Positions 1 to 10,834 of a DNA stretch of 64,000 nucleotides are shown here, piece after piece (within the stretch, counting starts at the first letter, position 1; each line of letters starts with the position of its first letter). The stretch covers positions 76,152,211-76,216,210 of the forward strand of contig NC_083604.1 in assembly GCF_029168945.1 (NCBI RefSeq), given 5' to 3'. The notes under the pieces were generated by a model. The model saw only the letters and a program-made list of their open reading frames with translations, made no database searches and was not told where the DNA came from. Origin of the DNA: Cannabis sativa (taxonomy: Eukaryota > Streptophyta > Magnoliopsida > Rosales > Cannabaceae). The translations under genes and the position numbers were made by a program.

Positions 1-3000
1 CATTGTGAAATTTGATGAAGTGAAGTGTGTGTGAATGGAGTTCCACATGGGATAGAAACACTTTATTAAAAGTGTATATAATGTACAAATTTGGTACTTA
101 GGTTGGGAATACTTAATTTTGTGCACATGGGTGATGACTCACACATCGTATCACCACACACACGTGTTGTCTTCGTCCACCCGACCGACCGTGCCGAGTT
201 GAGCTGGCAAGCGGGTGTGGTGTCACTTTACTTTTTAGAAAAAATTTATTTATTGAATTATTATTAATTAAAACAGTTTTTTCTAAAATGAGTTTAATTA
301 ATTGGTAATTGATTTTTAGCATCGTTCTCACAATCTTATATTCTAACGTTCCCTTCAATAACGTCTTTCTTCTCATTACTACCTTCTGTGTATTGCTTAT
401 ATAATACATCAAAATCAATGGGAGAAACACATCTTTTTTTTTCACTGAAAAACATATACGATATATACATATATACGATTATATTACATATATATTCTGA
501 GCAGTACTAGTACGATTTTTCGGTTTAGTATTTCGACGGTTCTCTATCGTGCAATAGAGTTTCGATAGTGTGTTCCACTGTGCTATTTTATCTTGGGGAC
601 GACGAGATTGATAGTCTACTTGCACAGTTCTAAGTAGTGCCGCAAACGTCTTAAAGAAAGCGACCTAATTTACGACTCAACCCAAATTTTAATTCGATAA
701 ACTCTTTCCTTTTATTTTGTGTAACAACTATTTTCAATAATATATATTATATATTAGCAAAAAAATATATATAGTATGGATTTTTCTTTTTAAAATAGAA
801 AAATGTATAATAGATATGGACATTCGGCCCATGGACCTTAAACACTTTCTCACTATCACTATCAAAAGAACAGGCCTGCATATCTTATATTATTATTATT
901 ATTATTATTATTTGTAGCTAAGGATACTTGAACAAGATATGTTTTATACTTTCATCACTAATGAAATTAATCATATTTCATGCAACTACTTAAACATTTC
1001 ATAACAATCTTCAAATATACCAATTTATATTGAAATATATTAGGAGAGGTACGTAGTATTATTGCAAAGGAAACAAATAAACAGTATAAAGTGATAAAGC
1101 CATCAATTTCAGGCCCATCATCCACGTCGCTCTTGGTGCTGTGTTAAGAGAGCATCCACTACAATTTTTTTTTTTTTGGGTTAGGACCGAAATCTCTTTA
1201 TTATCTATTCTAAAATATGCAATTTAAAGTTACAAAGTTACGAGAAAAATGCTTCAAAAAATATTAGATAATAATAAAATTTTAATGTCTGAAATTGAAA
1301 TAACATGCATCTTAGCCCATAAACCAACCAACAAAGTAAGAATATTAGCTTAAAAAACTAATACCTAGACTAAAAGAACATTAAACAAATAATTTTAGTA
1401 ACTTCATAAGAAAAACGTTAAAATAAATTAATATAATTTTATAATTATAACTAACCAACATCTACTACAAATTTTGAAATATAAGGCCGACATAAAACTG
1501 GTGGGCAACAAATGCAAAGAAGAGATTACCTTTGACTCTAAGTACTATATATAATTTCATTTCAAAACTAATTACTAAAAGAAATAACATATGTTTTAAT
1601 ATTATATATGATATTAAGTTACTAAACAATATTATGTGCTTTAATTTTCTTTTTAAAGCTCAAGAGTAGCAATACTTTTAATGAAACTAAAAAAAAATTG
1701 TGTACATATATGTAACATAACATCAATTAATCCCTTAGACCGATCTACATATAATATAGCCTAATCCTTTTAAAACTTTATATAAAATGATCGATATATG
1801 AAATACAATATATGTTTTGTTTCTTTTCTTAGTTTATATATTTCCAAAGAAAAAGAAAACTCTAGTTTTGTTGTGATAGTTAAAGCATCTCATTATTACA
1901 CGTGGCTACATTTCTGATCATCATTACCGTTTTAAATTTTAAATAATTTGATATATGATTCATTATGTATATATCCACACAAAAAACCACTACTCAAAAA
2001 GAAAGGTATAAATTAATTATACCTAATGAGAATAATATCTTCTCATTTTGTAGAGAAATAACTCCCTACCTATCCTTGGCCCCATCGTTACTACTAGAAA
2101 CTAATACTTTGGTTCTATTATCTCATTTTTTTAAAATATATTATATAAATTATTAAATCTAGCTATCACATTCAAAACACAACGAGTTGCCGCATGGAAA
2201 GACATCTCATCATACAAAATAAAAAAAAAAAAAAAAGAGGAGAAAACCGAAAACGTTTCTATTGATGATTTGGACACACACTACTATAACAGGTTTTGTT
2301 GTGTTGGATAAAACCCTAGAGATATGCTTAACACGTGTATAACCTCTCACATTTATAGTATATCCGAGTTGTAGCGGCCCGTCGCCGTTTGTTTTTTTGT
2401 CGTTTTCTTCTTACTTTGTTGTAAATAAGATTAGGTTTGGATTGGACCGTTTCTTCTTTTTATCTCTTAACTTTGTTTTTTGTAGGAAGATATGACTCGG
2501 ATTAATTGGCTCTCTAGTTTCTGAAAAGACCCGAAACATATATAACAAGTGTAGAAATAGGTTCGTACTTGACCATATATACAACATTGCCATATGATCT
2601 ATATCTGGATGTAGGTTAACTTAATTGGACTTAATAAATAAATAGTTTAATTAATAATCAAAATCACCAGACACACAAATGAATGATTAATTATAAAGAT
2701 AGAAAGATTTTGCAACTGGGGTCATGAACCTGCGCAGCTATGGTGACTAGGTTCATGTTAAGAATGAATGTTAACCTATTCATGGGACATATGTCTTCAT
2801 AAACTTTGAACATTGCCCTTAAAGAGGGTTTGGTTCACAATCAATATGACTGCATTCATGACAGTAAATATATGACAATTAATAATTTACTATCTTAATT
2901 TTAATCTTTATGAAATATATGGTTACGAAATTAAGTACCAAATATATATGGATCAAGTTATTATATCCATTGCTTTTTTTCTCACTCACTATAACGTCAC

Positions 3001-3100
3001 TATATGATGATTAGCATTTGGACTCGTAATTAAAAGTCAATTTATATAATGTGGATAGGTATTTTTAGACTGATTAGTTAAACATTGGTAGGCTCCTTCT
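1..3100. other. AT-rich intergenic DNA, no gene seen
   Basis: Both strands show only short reading frames with low-complexity or Lys/Asn/Ile/Phe-rich translations. Poly-A/T runs and one ATT microsatellite are present. I recognise no conserved coding or RNA motif. Confidence 0.6.
887..912. repeat. (ATT)n microsatellite
   Basis: A run of about eight ATT units. It lies in otherwise featureless AT-rich DNA. Confidence 0.85.
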
Positions 3101-3291
3101 GGAATGCACTTGTATCATGCTTGAATGTATCAAGACTTATATGTTTTGCCCCTTTTGGGGAAAATGTTTATTTTATGTTTTATGGTGTTCTTTCACTAGC
3201 CAAAAGGTTATCCCTTTGGCTAGTTTTTTCCTTTATTCTTTCTTAGCATTGTTGATTTTATCGTTTTTGGGGTTGCGTCTCTTGTGGTAGT

Positions 3292-3722
3292 TTGTCTTTA
3301 ACTTCTACTCATAGTTTTTATTGTGGTGTTTTCTGGTTTGTTATGTCTTCAGGAAGTATCTTTGTATTACAAGCGGAGACTTTGGCACTTTTGTTTGGAC
3401 TTAATTGGGCTCTTTCATACGAAATTCAAATTAAAGAGGTTTTTTCCGATTCTTTGTCTCTAGTCACAGCTATAAACAAAGGAAGAGTTTTTTTCTACGA
3501 GCTGGGTGTGCTATTTGAGGATGTCATAGCTTTATTGTCTAAACTCCCGGGAGCAGTTTTGTCCCATGTGGCTCGGAATGCGAATTCTGCAGCACATGGT
3601 TTGGCAAAACATACTCTTTGGTTAGACAATGAGCTATCCTGGTTCGAGGAGGTGCCGCTGCCAATTGTGGATTGCTGCTTTATTAATCATGTGTGATTTG
3701 GATCACCGCGTCAAAAAAAAAA
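3292..3722 (+). mobile_element. 5'-truncated LINE tail with RNase H-like domain
   Basis: A 134-residue frame (3292-3696) matches the pattern of the RNase H-like (RVT_3) domain at the C-terminus of plant L1-type LINE polyproteins. It shows an AETLALLFGLNWA block (helix with the catalytic Glu), SDSLSLVTAIN (catalytic Asp region) and a terminal block with H-ARNANSAAHGLAK. A stop, a short 3' UTR and an A-run at 3713-3722 follow, as expected of a target-primed insertion. The first Met is probably not a real start, because the element is 5'-truncated and its left edge (perhaps near 3100) is unclear. I found no convincing target-site duplication. It is a dead copy. The same family type appears at 29734-30132 and near 63540. 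Confidence 0.75.
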
Positions 3723-5420
3723 TGTGAATTTATAATAATAATGTTTTTAATTTGATAACATATAATAATATTGTTTTGAATAAGAAAAATATAGTGATGT
3801 GCTTAGTTTACATACTTTCATTTCACATATATTAATAAAGACAAACTAATTAAAAACTTGTATGGAAAAGAAAACGTACCGTATTTAAATATTATATAGT
3901 TTCATTTTTCCAAGAGTTTTTTTGTTTTTTTTTTCTTTGATTATAAGACAATTCTCGAAGAGTTAGCATATATAAGAGAAACAAGACCAAAAAAAAAGTT
4001 ATTATTATCATATATTAATCGTTCATTGAAATTATTAATTAATTAAGGCCGACAAATATAGGCCTACTTCAGGGACAATGACCAAGATATATCATTAGAC
4101 GCAACATATATCTTCAAGTTTTTTTTTTTTTTTTAGTATTTTTACATTTGATATGTAAAATAATATTGTCCAATAATCACATTAAAAATACTTAATCAAT
4201 TTTAATTACCGCTCAAAAGACATAATAGTATGAAAACTATTAAGCAAGTTCATTCAACAATATTGTAGCTTAAGCACTTAATTATTGTGTAAGGTATATA
4301 TACATAATTGCATTGCTAATAACTCCTTCCATCGGAAAGAAATTAATTATTATTATTATCAACTACTATATAATAATGATTTGATAGCAAGTCATTGAAA
4401 GAAGAATTAACAACAAAATAAAAAATTAAAATAAAATCATGTCACACACAGACACGATTAAAATACTCAAAATTATATCACAGAGACAAGACTAATTAAA
4501 ATACTAAAATCATGTCACAAAGACAAGACTAATCATAGTATAGCAAAATTGAATCGAAATAGCGCAAAACATAACTCCGACCAAGTCGCACCATGCCCAG
4601 AAGGCCTAGCCAAGAAAAAAAAAAAAAAAAAAAAAAAGAACCCCTGGTGTAGCTATAAATTTAGAAACCAAAAACTTAATTTTTTAATTTAGTTAATGTT
4701 AATTTTTATTTTCATTCATTACCTACAATCTTCGATCTATTTTTTTTTGCCTTATATTGAAAAAGTGATACTCGATCGAAAACAACAAAGCTTAGTGACA
4801 GGCCCGAGGGAGCATAGACAGGTTAAGCATGTGCTTTGGACCCATTAAAAATGTACATTTTTTTACTTATTTTGAAGAATATCATATTATTTTTCTAAAT
4901 AAGTGCTCAAAAATAATTTTTTTTTTTATGATCTACTAAATTTGATGATCAGTTATGCTTAGTGATGATCAACAACCATAATATATAAAAGTGTTATAAT
5001 AAAATTAATGAATATACAGTACGTACTTTAAACTAATCAGTTTGAGTTAAAAACTGTAATTTTTTTAAAACGTCCCTTATTATTATCTCACGACAAGAAA
5101 CTATTTTTCGAGTAAAAAATTAATATCTTAAATTTATTTCTCGTCTAACTGATCAATTGAAAAAAAAAAAAAAACATATTGTTATTAAGTGTAGTACTAC
5201 TTAATATAAAAATATTTTATTTTGGGAAATATATTTTTATTTAAAAAAATAAAATAAATAATTAATTTTTTGATAAATGAATATTTTACATTCATTTAAT
5301 CTGAACCAAATCAATTATGTAATATTCTATATATGGTCAGAAATCTATATTCATTACCCGATTTGATTTCCTAAATTAATTGTCAAAATATTCTGACAAT
5401 TAATGTGGCCCAAATACTGA
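3723..5420. other. AT-rich intergenic DNA
   Basis: No gene seen. Near 4438-4530 a degenerate direct repeat of about 50 bp recurs around the words ATCATGTCACA and GACAAGACTAAT. Several poly-A/T runs are present. Confidence 0.55.
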
Positions 5421-5434
5421 TAAAGTATCTCACC

Positions 5435-5582
5435 TATAAATATAGGATCTTGGTCCCCGAGCTTCTCACTCATTCTCATTATTCAGCAAATTCTATCTAA
5501 AGAGAGTTGAGAGAGCGAGGAAGCCCGAACTTCAATACTGAAGCTATCGCAGGGATTGAAGCTCAAAGATCAATGGCTGAAG
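5435..5582 (+). promoter_or_regulatory. Candidate orphan promoter, 5' UTR and first exon
   Basis: A good TATA box (TATAAATA, 5435-5442) is followed after about 30 bp by a TC-rich initiator region. A purine-rich leader then leads to ATG GCT GAA at 5573, immediately followed by a plausible splice donor (AAG|GTATTT at 5582/5583). This resembles a plant first exon ending after Met-Ala-Glu. No continuing exon is visible downstream before the PQ-loop gene; the following DNA is filled with transposons. It may be a promoter whose gene was lost or a long-intron gene with unseen exons. It could also be a transposon-internal promoter. The function is unknown. Confidence 0.35.
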
Positions 5583-5681
5583 GTATTTCGATTCTTATCC
5601 ATAGTGTATATATGTTTGATTTAATTTCGCATTTTATACATAAACATATATGTTTCAGTTTATACATATAAATGTGTAACA

Positions 5682-6175
5682 CTTAGCACTTTCTAAATAT
5701 ATTGCCTTGCAATTGGATAGCGATACTCTATAAAAAAATATTATATTAAACTATATAGGACTCAATACTTAGTTGGACTAATAACAATATAGACATTAGG
5801 TGTCACTACAAAAAATGTCACTTTTACCAGCACAGATCGCTACTGTGCTGGTAAAAGCAACTTTTACCAGCACATTTCAAAAACTGTGCTGGCAAAGAGA
5901 TCAAAGTTTTACCAACATACATTTGCAGTGGCTAAAATCTAACTTTTACCAGCATATTTACGCGCTAGGAAAAGTCTTTTTTGCCAGCGCTTTTTATGTT
6001 ATGCTGGCAAAAGTTCTAATACTAACATTGATTTGCCAACTCCCTTTTACTAACACATCATAGGTAAATTCTATTTTACCAGCGTAATACTAAATTTTTG
6101 CCAGCACAAAAATATGCTGGCAAAAGTGACATTTCTTGTAGTGTGTGTGCTAATCACCACTAATTTCTTTTAATA
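5682..6175. mobile_element. MITE (family B) interrupted by a CACTA MITE
   Basis: Sequence on both sides of the CACTA insertion resembles other copies of an approximately 180-bp family at 20277, 36815, 58318 and 58872. Shared features are a GCGATACTC word, an ATATTATATTAAACTA word, and a GAC-Y-CAATA..AATAACAATAT block. The right end reads GCTAATCACCACTAATTTC before AT-rich flank. The edges are approximate. Confidence 0.5.
5804..6143. mobile_element. CACTA-type non-autonomous element (340 bp)
   Basis: It begins CACTACAAAAAATGTCAC and ends with the inverted complement GTGACATTTCTTGTAGTG. It is flanked by the 3-bp duplication TGT (5801-5803 and 6144-6146), the expected target-site length for En/Spm (CACTA) elements. 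The interior is almost entirely short repeats of the words TTTTACCAGCAC and TGCTGGCAAAA in both orientations, resembling the subterminal transposase-binding repeats of CACTA elements. It has no coding capacity; the reading frame at 5800-6063 is just repeat translation. Confidence 0.88.
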
Positions 6176-6394
6176 TTTCTCATTAAAAAAGTATTGTTAT
6201 TAGATATTTTTCGCTAACATTTTTTAGATATGTTATCTTGCAGTTAGAATACCGGAAGGAATTCACATGAATCATCAGTACTAATTTTATAGAGATAAGA
6301 ATATTCCAATTGGATATGCTAGTATATATTTTCCTAGATGTAAGTGTAAAACGTTGTTTTTTTTATGTTTTTTGTTTTTTTTTTTTTTGATGTA

Positions 6395-6770
6395 ATAACA
6401 TTTTTTTAATAAGTACCTAAAGTTTTATGTTTGTAAGCGGCATAAATCCAATGTTTATTTTTAGCGGCATAAGTACCCAATGTTTGTAAAACTGTAATTT
6501 TCTTCCAGTTTTGTCAGTACAGACTCTGTTTTGAATCTATTAAAAGAACATTTGGAAGTAATTGATACTATATATTTCTATCTCGACCCGATGATCAAAA
6601 ATTTAAGCCTTATATGTGCCCTGTTTAAGACAATATCAGAGTCTGTACTGATAAAATTAGAGAAAAATTACAGTTTTGCAAACATTGGGTACTTATGCCG
6701 CTAAAAATAAACATTGAATTTATGCCGCTTACAAACATAAAACTTTGAGTACTTATGCCACTATTTACCC
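6395..6770. mobile_element. MULE-like MITE (family A), copy 1
   Basis: A long imperfect palindrome. The left arm carries GTTTGTAAGCGGCATAAA and AGCGGCATAAGTACCCAATG; both recur inverted in the right arm, which ends ACTTATGCCACTATTTACCC. The centre includes an inverted pair around CAGTACAGACTCTG. A close relative is at 25137-25506. The extreme left end is eroded, so no target duplication was assigned. Confidence 0.75.
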
Positions 6771-7814
6771 TTTTATATATTAACACCATGTATACCTACC
6801 AAGCTATAACGATTTCATACAGTGCATATGTAACATGTTGTGTATAAGAGTTTTGGTTTTAAAACTTGTGTGAGTACGTTTTCTGAATTAAAAAAAAAAA
6901 AAAACAGATTAATAATATTAATATTATATTATTAGAATAATCAATCAAATAATGTATGTGGCAATAGCTGGAAAGGACTTAATAATAAGATGATAGCATC
7001 ATCAGTTTTGGTGCTACGTAACAAATACTGTCCTAAAACTGGTAATTAATTAAATATTTCAGATAAAAAGAACAGGGAATATTTCCTTTTGACAAAATTT
7101 AAGATTACTTGGCAGTCTCCATGTTATGCACAATCATAATTATATATTCAACAAAGACTCTGTGCATTACAACGTTAATTATTATCATCAGCAATAATGA
7201 AATTAATTATCTACAATATATTTGAGAATATCTTTAAAGAGAAAACCATTAAGCTCCTTAATTACTTACCACTAATTGGAATTAAATTCTTATGAATAAT
7301 ATAATTAATGTCAATATATCTCTAAGCTAACAAATAATAATATGGAATGTGTAGTGCTAATAAGATTTTTGATGACGTTTCAATTTAAAATTAATTGGCA
7401 ACAAATATATGTATCATTAAAATAGTATTTATAAAATACTTAATCTAATTTAATTTATACGTTTTAATTTGTATATATTTATATACTTATGCAAATTAAA
7501 TTAGATTGAGAAATTTAAATTCCACATTTATAATTTACATGATACAAAAATAATCAATCCATCGAATTCAATTCACACATATTTATACGTATATATTTAA
7601 AAAAAAAATTATAAATAAATAATTGATTTAAAGTAAAAAAAAAAATATTATACCTATAGGTATAGTATATATATATATTCTAAAATTTAATATGTCAAAC
7701 ATATAGTACATATATATATAAAATATAATTTAAGATAAAACTAAACTTTTTGCATACATTTTTTTTTATCTTTCTTCTAATTTATTATTTTTTGTTTTTT
7801 TATTTAATTTAATT
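6771..7814. other. AT-rich intergenic DNA
   Basis: No gene, RNA or clear repeat recognised. Many AT runs and short direct repeats of ATATATAT type are present. Confidence 0.55.
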
Positions 7815-8142
7815 TGTTGTTGGAGATACATAAAACAATAGTAATATATTTTATTTTGTTGTTAGTTATGTGAAAATTGTTAAGAGTTAGACAATTTTGT
7901 TTTGTTAATTCTGTTTGTGTTTGTTATTTTTCTTTGTATAGTATAAGCCAACTGTATGATTAGTTTTGTACAGTTGTGTTTGTAATTAGTCTTAGCTATT
8001 CATTCATTATTGAATAATAGAGATTTATACTTTTCACATCCAAATCGTTTCTCAACATGGTATCAGAGTGATCTTCTCTCTCTTTCATTTTTTCTCACTT
8101 TTTTCTCATCTCTTATGTCTCTTGTGATCAATTTTGAGTATC
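7815..8142 (+). mobile_element. Copia-type LTR with primer-binding site (partial element)
   Basis: The region ends ...TCTCAACA and is directly followed at 8058 by TGGTATCAGAGTG, the primer-binding site complementary to the 3' end of initiator tRNA-Met used by most plant Copia elements. The upstream 200-250 bp contains an AATAATAGAG region typical of an LTR. The left LTR edge (TG near 7815 or 7860) is uncertain. The untranslated leader continues to 8142, where a Cassandra LTR takes over. No gag or pol remains and no second LTR was found. Confidence 0.6.
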
Positions 8143-8525
8143 TGTAACATCTCTGCTTCAAGCTTTTATTGAGCCCTTACACCCACGGAATGAATGGCTC
8201 TTATACACGAGTATGCTACTCTGGCTGCTTCATGGACTGACGACTGACCCTACAGACCAACACGAGTGTTTCCAGCGTGCTTTGTCATCACTCGCACACT
8301 TCCTGGGAAAACTTCCCAAGAGGTCACCCATCCTGAATTACCCCAGGTCAAACACGCTTAACTGTGGGGTTCTTTCATGATAGGCTGCCGAAAAACAAGA
8401 TGTACCTTGTTGATATAGGTAGTACCAATCACTCCATTTAAGCCCTCTTCAAATGTGTAGTTCCATACTTATACAATTTCGAAATCATCTCACTTGACCT
8501 TTCTCAGACGATGTGGGATTGTACA
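8143..8525 (-). mobile_element. Cassandra TRIM solo LTR with 5S rRNA-derived domain
   Basis: Read on the minus strand, this begins TGTACAATCCCACATCGTCT and ends AGATGTTACA, the usual border style of Cassandra LTRs. Inside is a stretch resembling 5S rRNA. The internal control region word AGTTAAGCGTGTTTG lies at 8349-8363, and the C-box word GAGGTCACCCATCC (plus strand; GGATGGGTGACCTC on minus) at 8320-8333. Cassandra elements are terminal-repeat retrotransposons in miniature whose LTRs carry a 5S-derived Pol III promoter. Only one LTR is present, with no PBS or PPT next to it, so I call it a solo LTR. I could not find a 5-bp target duplication. Confidence 0.85.
8285..8400 (-). ncRNA. 5S rRNA-like domain inside the Cassandra LTR
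   Basis: The minus strand reads through GTTAAGCGTG, a spacer, GGATGGGTGACCTC and TGGGAAG, the same order and approximate spacing as the 3' two-thirds of plant 5S rRNA. The 5' third does not match well. It is a transposon-borne derivative with possible residual Pol III promoter elements, not a functional 5S gene. Confidence 0.75.
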
Positions 8526-9195
8526 GCTTACCCAATATTTCTCTTTACGGATTACGAAACTACTGACTTACATGTGTGAATCATTGATTTTAAAAAGTGC
8601 AAAGAAATGGAAATATAGAGTGTATTAATTTAGCATTCTTAATCACCTCTTAAACACACATCTTTCTAGAGAGCACTTTTAGCATTTTTTAGTCATCACA
8701 ACACACATAACTAACTTACTAATTAAGATATATTACATTTTTTTGGAGGGTTAGATATACATAAGTTTAATGAATAATGTAAATTTTATAAATAAATAAA
8801 AGGAAAAAAGAGTAAGGCGGTAGTGAAATTATTAAGAAGAAAAACAATGAATGCTTATGCAGCAACAGTACGTAATAATATCGCTTTGGTAAAAATGTTG
8901 ACATATTAATGAAATCTTGTACGTATCCACATTAATATTGTTTAAATATATAGTGAATGCATGTGGACCGTAAAATTGGGGGTGGAAGTAGTACACACTA
9001 CACACACAGTAAACGAAAGGCATCCATGCCAAAGAATATGCCAACCACACACACACTACACACCACCACCACATCATGTATCATAATATATTGTGTAAGA
9101 ATATCCCATATCCCTACTACTACCACATCCTACACTACACATATATCTTATTTTTAATATATAATTTTAATTATTACCCAATATATAGATATTAA
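8526..9195. other. AT-rich DNA with CA-rich tracts
   Basis: No gene recognised. ACACAC/CACCAC-rich simple sequence lies at about 8990-9140; the small frames on both strands here are its translations. Confidence 0.55.
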
Positions 9196-9299
9196 CTAAC
9201 CGAAATTCGGCAAGTGAGTCAGAGTTGTGCTTAGGGCACTACTTATTTTTATTTTATATGTTTCACCTATCTCAGGATCCATCTCAGGCCGACTTTGCT

Positions 9300-10440
9300 G
9301 GAGTAGAGACGAAACACGAGGCACTTTTTGACTAGTGTTGTAATACGTTGGGCAATTTTGACACGACACGAAACTAGCACGAGTCGGAAAGGCACGAGCA
9401 TGACTAGACCCGAAAAAATACAGTCTTGAGCACGACACGACACGATGCTGCAAATTAACACGACACGCTACGAAAAATATATTTTTTAACACAGCACGTA
9501 CGACACAAGAAGTACAAAAAGCACAACACGTAAGCACGAAAAACACAGCACGTAAGCACGAATAAACTATAGCCCAAAAAGCATGATACACGACAAGCCT
9601 AAAAAGCACGGTATGACATATTAAAATAAATATATGTAAATACCATTTTGGACCTTATGTTTTGTAAAAGTTACCAATTAGACATTTTATTTTGTTAAAT
9701 GACAAAATAGACCATATATTTTCTAATAGTAAAAATGATCAAGAGCTCAATTTTAAACAATTTTATTTTTTAATATAATTAAACTTTAAGACAATTTCTA
9801 ACACGAACATATATATGAAATCTAACCAGTTTTGTCATGAGATCTCTAGATTAGATTATTATTATTAAGTTTATTTTATACAAAAAAGCAGTTCAGGGTC
9901 TTATTTGTACAATTTTAAAAAATACATGGTCCATTTTATCATTTAACAACATAGAGAATATAATTGATAATTTTTGTTAAATACAGGGTCTAAAATAGTA
10001 TTTACCCTTAAAATATTTTATAATTTTTATTATTAATAATAATAAGATATAAATTTATCAATTATAAATTAGTTAAAATAATAATAAAACTTAAATACAA
10101 GAATATTATAATTTTTATAATTAATATAATTAAAATGTGAAAAACTAAGATTATATATTAATTCATTTATCAAGTGTGATATAAAAATTTGAGTATTTAT
10201 ATTAATTATTTTTTTTTATATAATTATCTATAAAATATTATTAACATATAAACATAATTTAATCATTGTAAAAAATATAGGAAAATAAAGTATAAAATTA
10301 AGCCCGGTATAAAAATAGACTAGCCTATTTAAAAAATATGAGTCGGCACGAGCAAAACATGACACAAATTTGAACATGACACAAAAATACCGCGCCTTTT
10401 CATATTTTTATGTAGCATGACACAATAAGATTTATTTTTA
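9300..10440. mobile_element. CACGACACG-rich degenerate repeat, split by a MULE-like MITE
   Basis: Between 9300 and 9615 the words CACGACACG, AGCACGA and AAGCACG recur in irregular tandem. Similar wording (GGCACGAGCAAAACATGACAC) resumes at 10335-10440. The two parts are separated by AT-rich sequence that includes the MITE at 9634-10007. It resembles the repeat at 24071-24715. The class and ends are not resolved. Confidence 0.45.
9634..10007. mobile_element. MULE-like MITE with about 45-bp inverted ends
   Basis: The left end GTAAATACCATTTTGGACC is matched inverted by the right end GGGTCTAAAATAGTATTTACCC. Complementarity continues inward around GTTAAATACAGGG / TTGTAAAAGTTACCAATTAG. The GGGTAAAT-style terminus recalls the other MULE-type MITEs in this window. 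A 9-bp target duplication is not clear. Confidence 0.65.
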
Positions 10441-10625
10441 AAAAACACAAATAAATATGAACTGAGCTAGCAAGACACTGAGAGACACTACTCTTGATAA
10501 TGAGTCCTCTAGTAATAATCCTTATAGGATTCCTGAATGAATACTCTTTTTATTATTATAAAAATAAAACAAAATAAAATTACAATTTACCCTCATAAAA
10601 AGGACAAAGTGTTGTTGCTGTCTGT

Positions 10626-10834
10626 CTATATATATAATTATAAAGAGTCTTATAATAACCTGTGTAGTATATTCAATAATAATAATAATATATTCTATTC
10701 TATATGTGTGCTGTTTCATATATGTTGTTTCCTCCATAAACTTCTGTGCCGCTCTCTTAGCTACACTAGCTCTCTCTCTCTCACCATCTCATTTTCTTCT
10801 TAAAAAATCTCCATAAGAAGAAAGAAATACAGAA
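10626..10834 (+). promoter_or_regulatory. Putative core promoter and 5' UTR of the PQ-loop gene
   Basis: TA-rich TATA-like sequence (CTATATATATAATTATAAAG, 10626-10645) lies about 190 bp before the ATG. A CTCTCTCTCTCTC tract near 10771-10784, typical of plant 5' UTRs, lies between them. The transcription start is not directly visible. Confidence 0.4.

Noticed and set aside
7161..7220. tRNA or other small RNA genes
   Set aside because: A visual scan of the window found no A/B box pair with a clover-leaf; short TTC/GTTC-like words here do not fold. A tRNA search program would be decisive.
8285..8400. A functional 5S rRNA gene
   Set aside because: Only part of 5S is conserved and it lies within Cassandra LTR borders, so it is a transposon-borne derivative.
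8832..9157. Overlapping frames in CA-rich sequence
   Set aside because: Simple-sequence translations on both strands (Thr/His/Tyr and Cys/Val/Trp runs).
9196..9609. 137-residue minus-strand frame
   Set aside because: Arises from the CACGACACG repeats; Cys/Ser/Val-rich low-complexity text.
10537..10803. Frame upstream of the PQ-loop gene
   Set aside because: AT-rich promoter and 5' UTR sequence translated; the tail is the CT tract.
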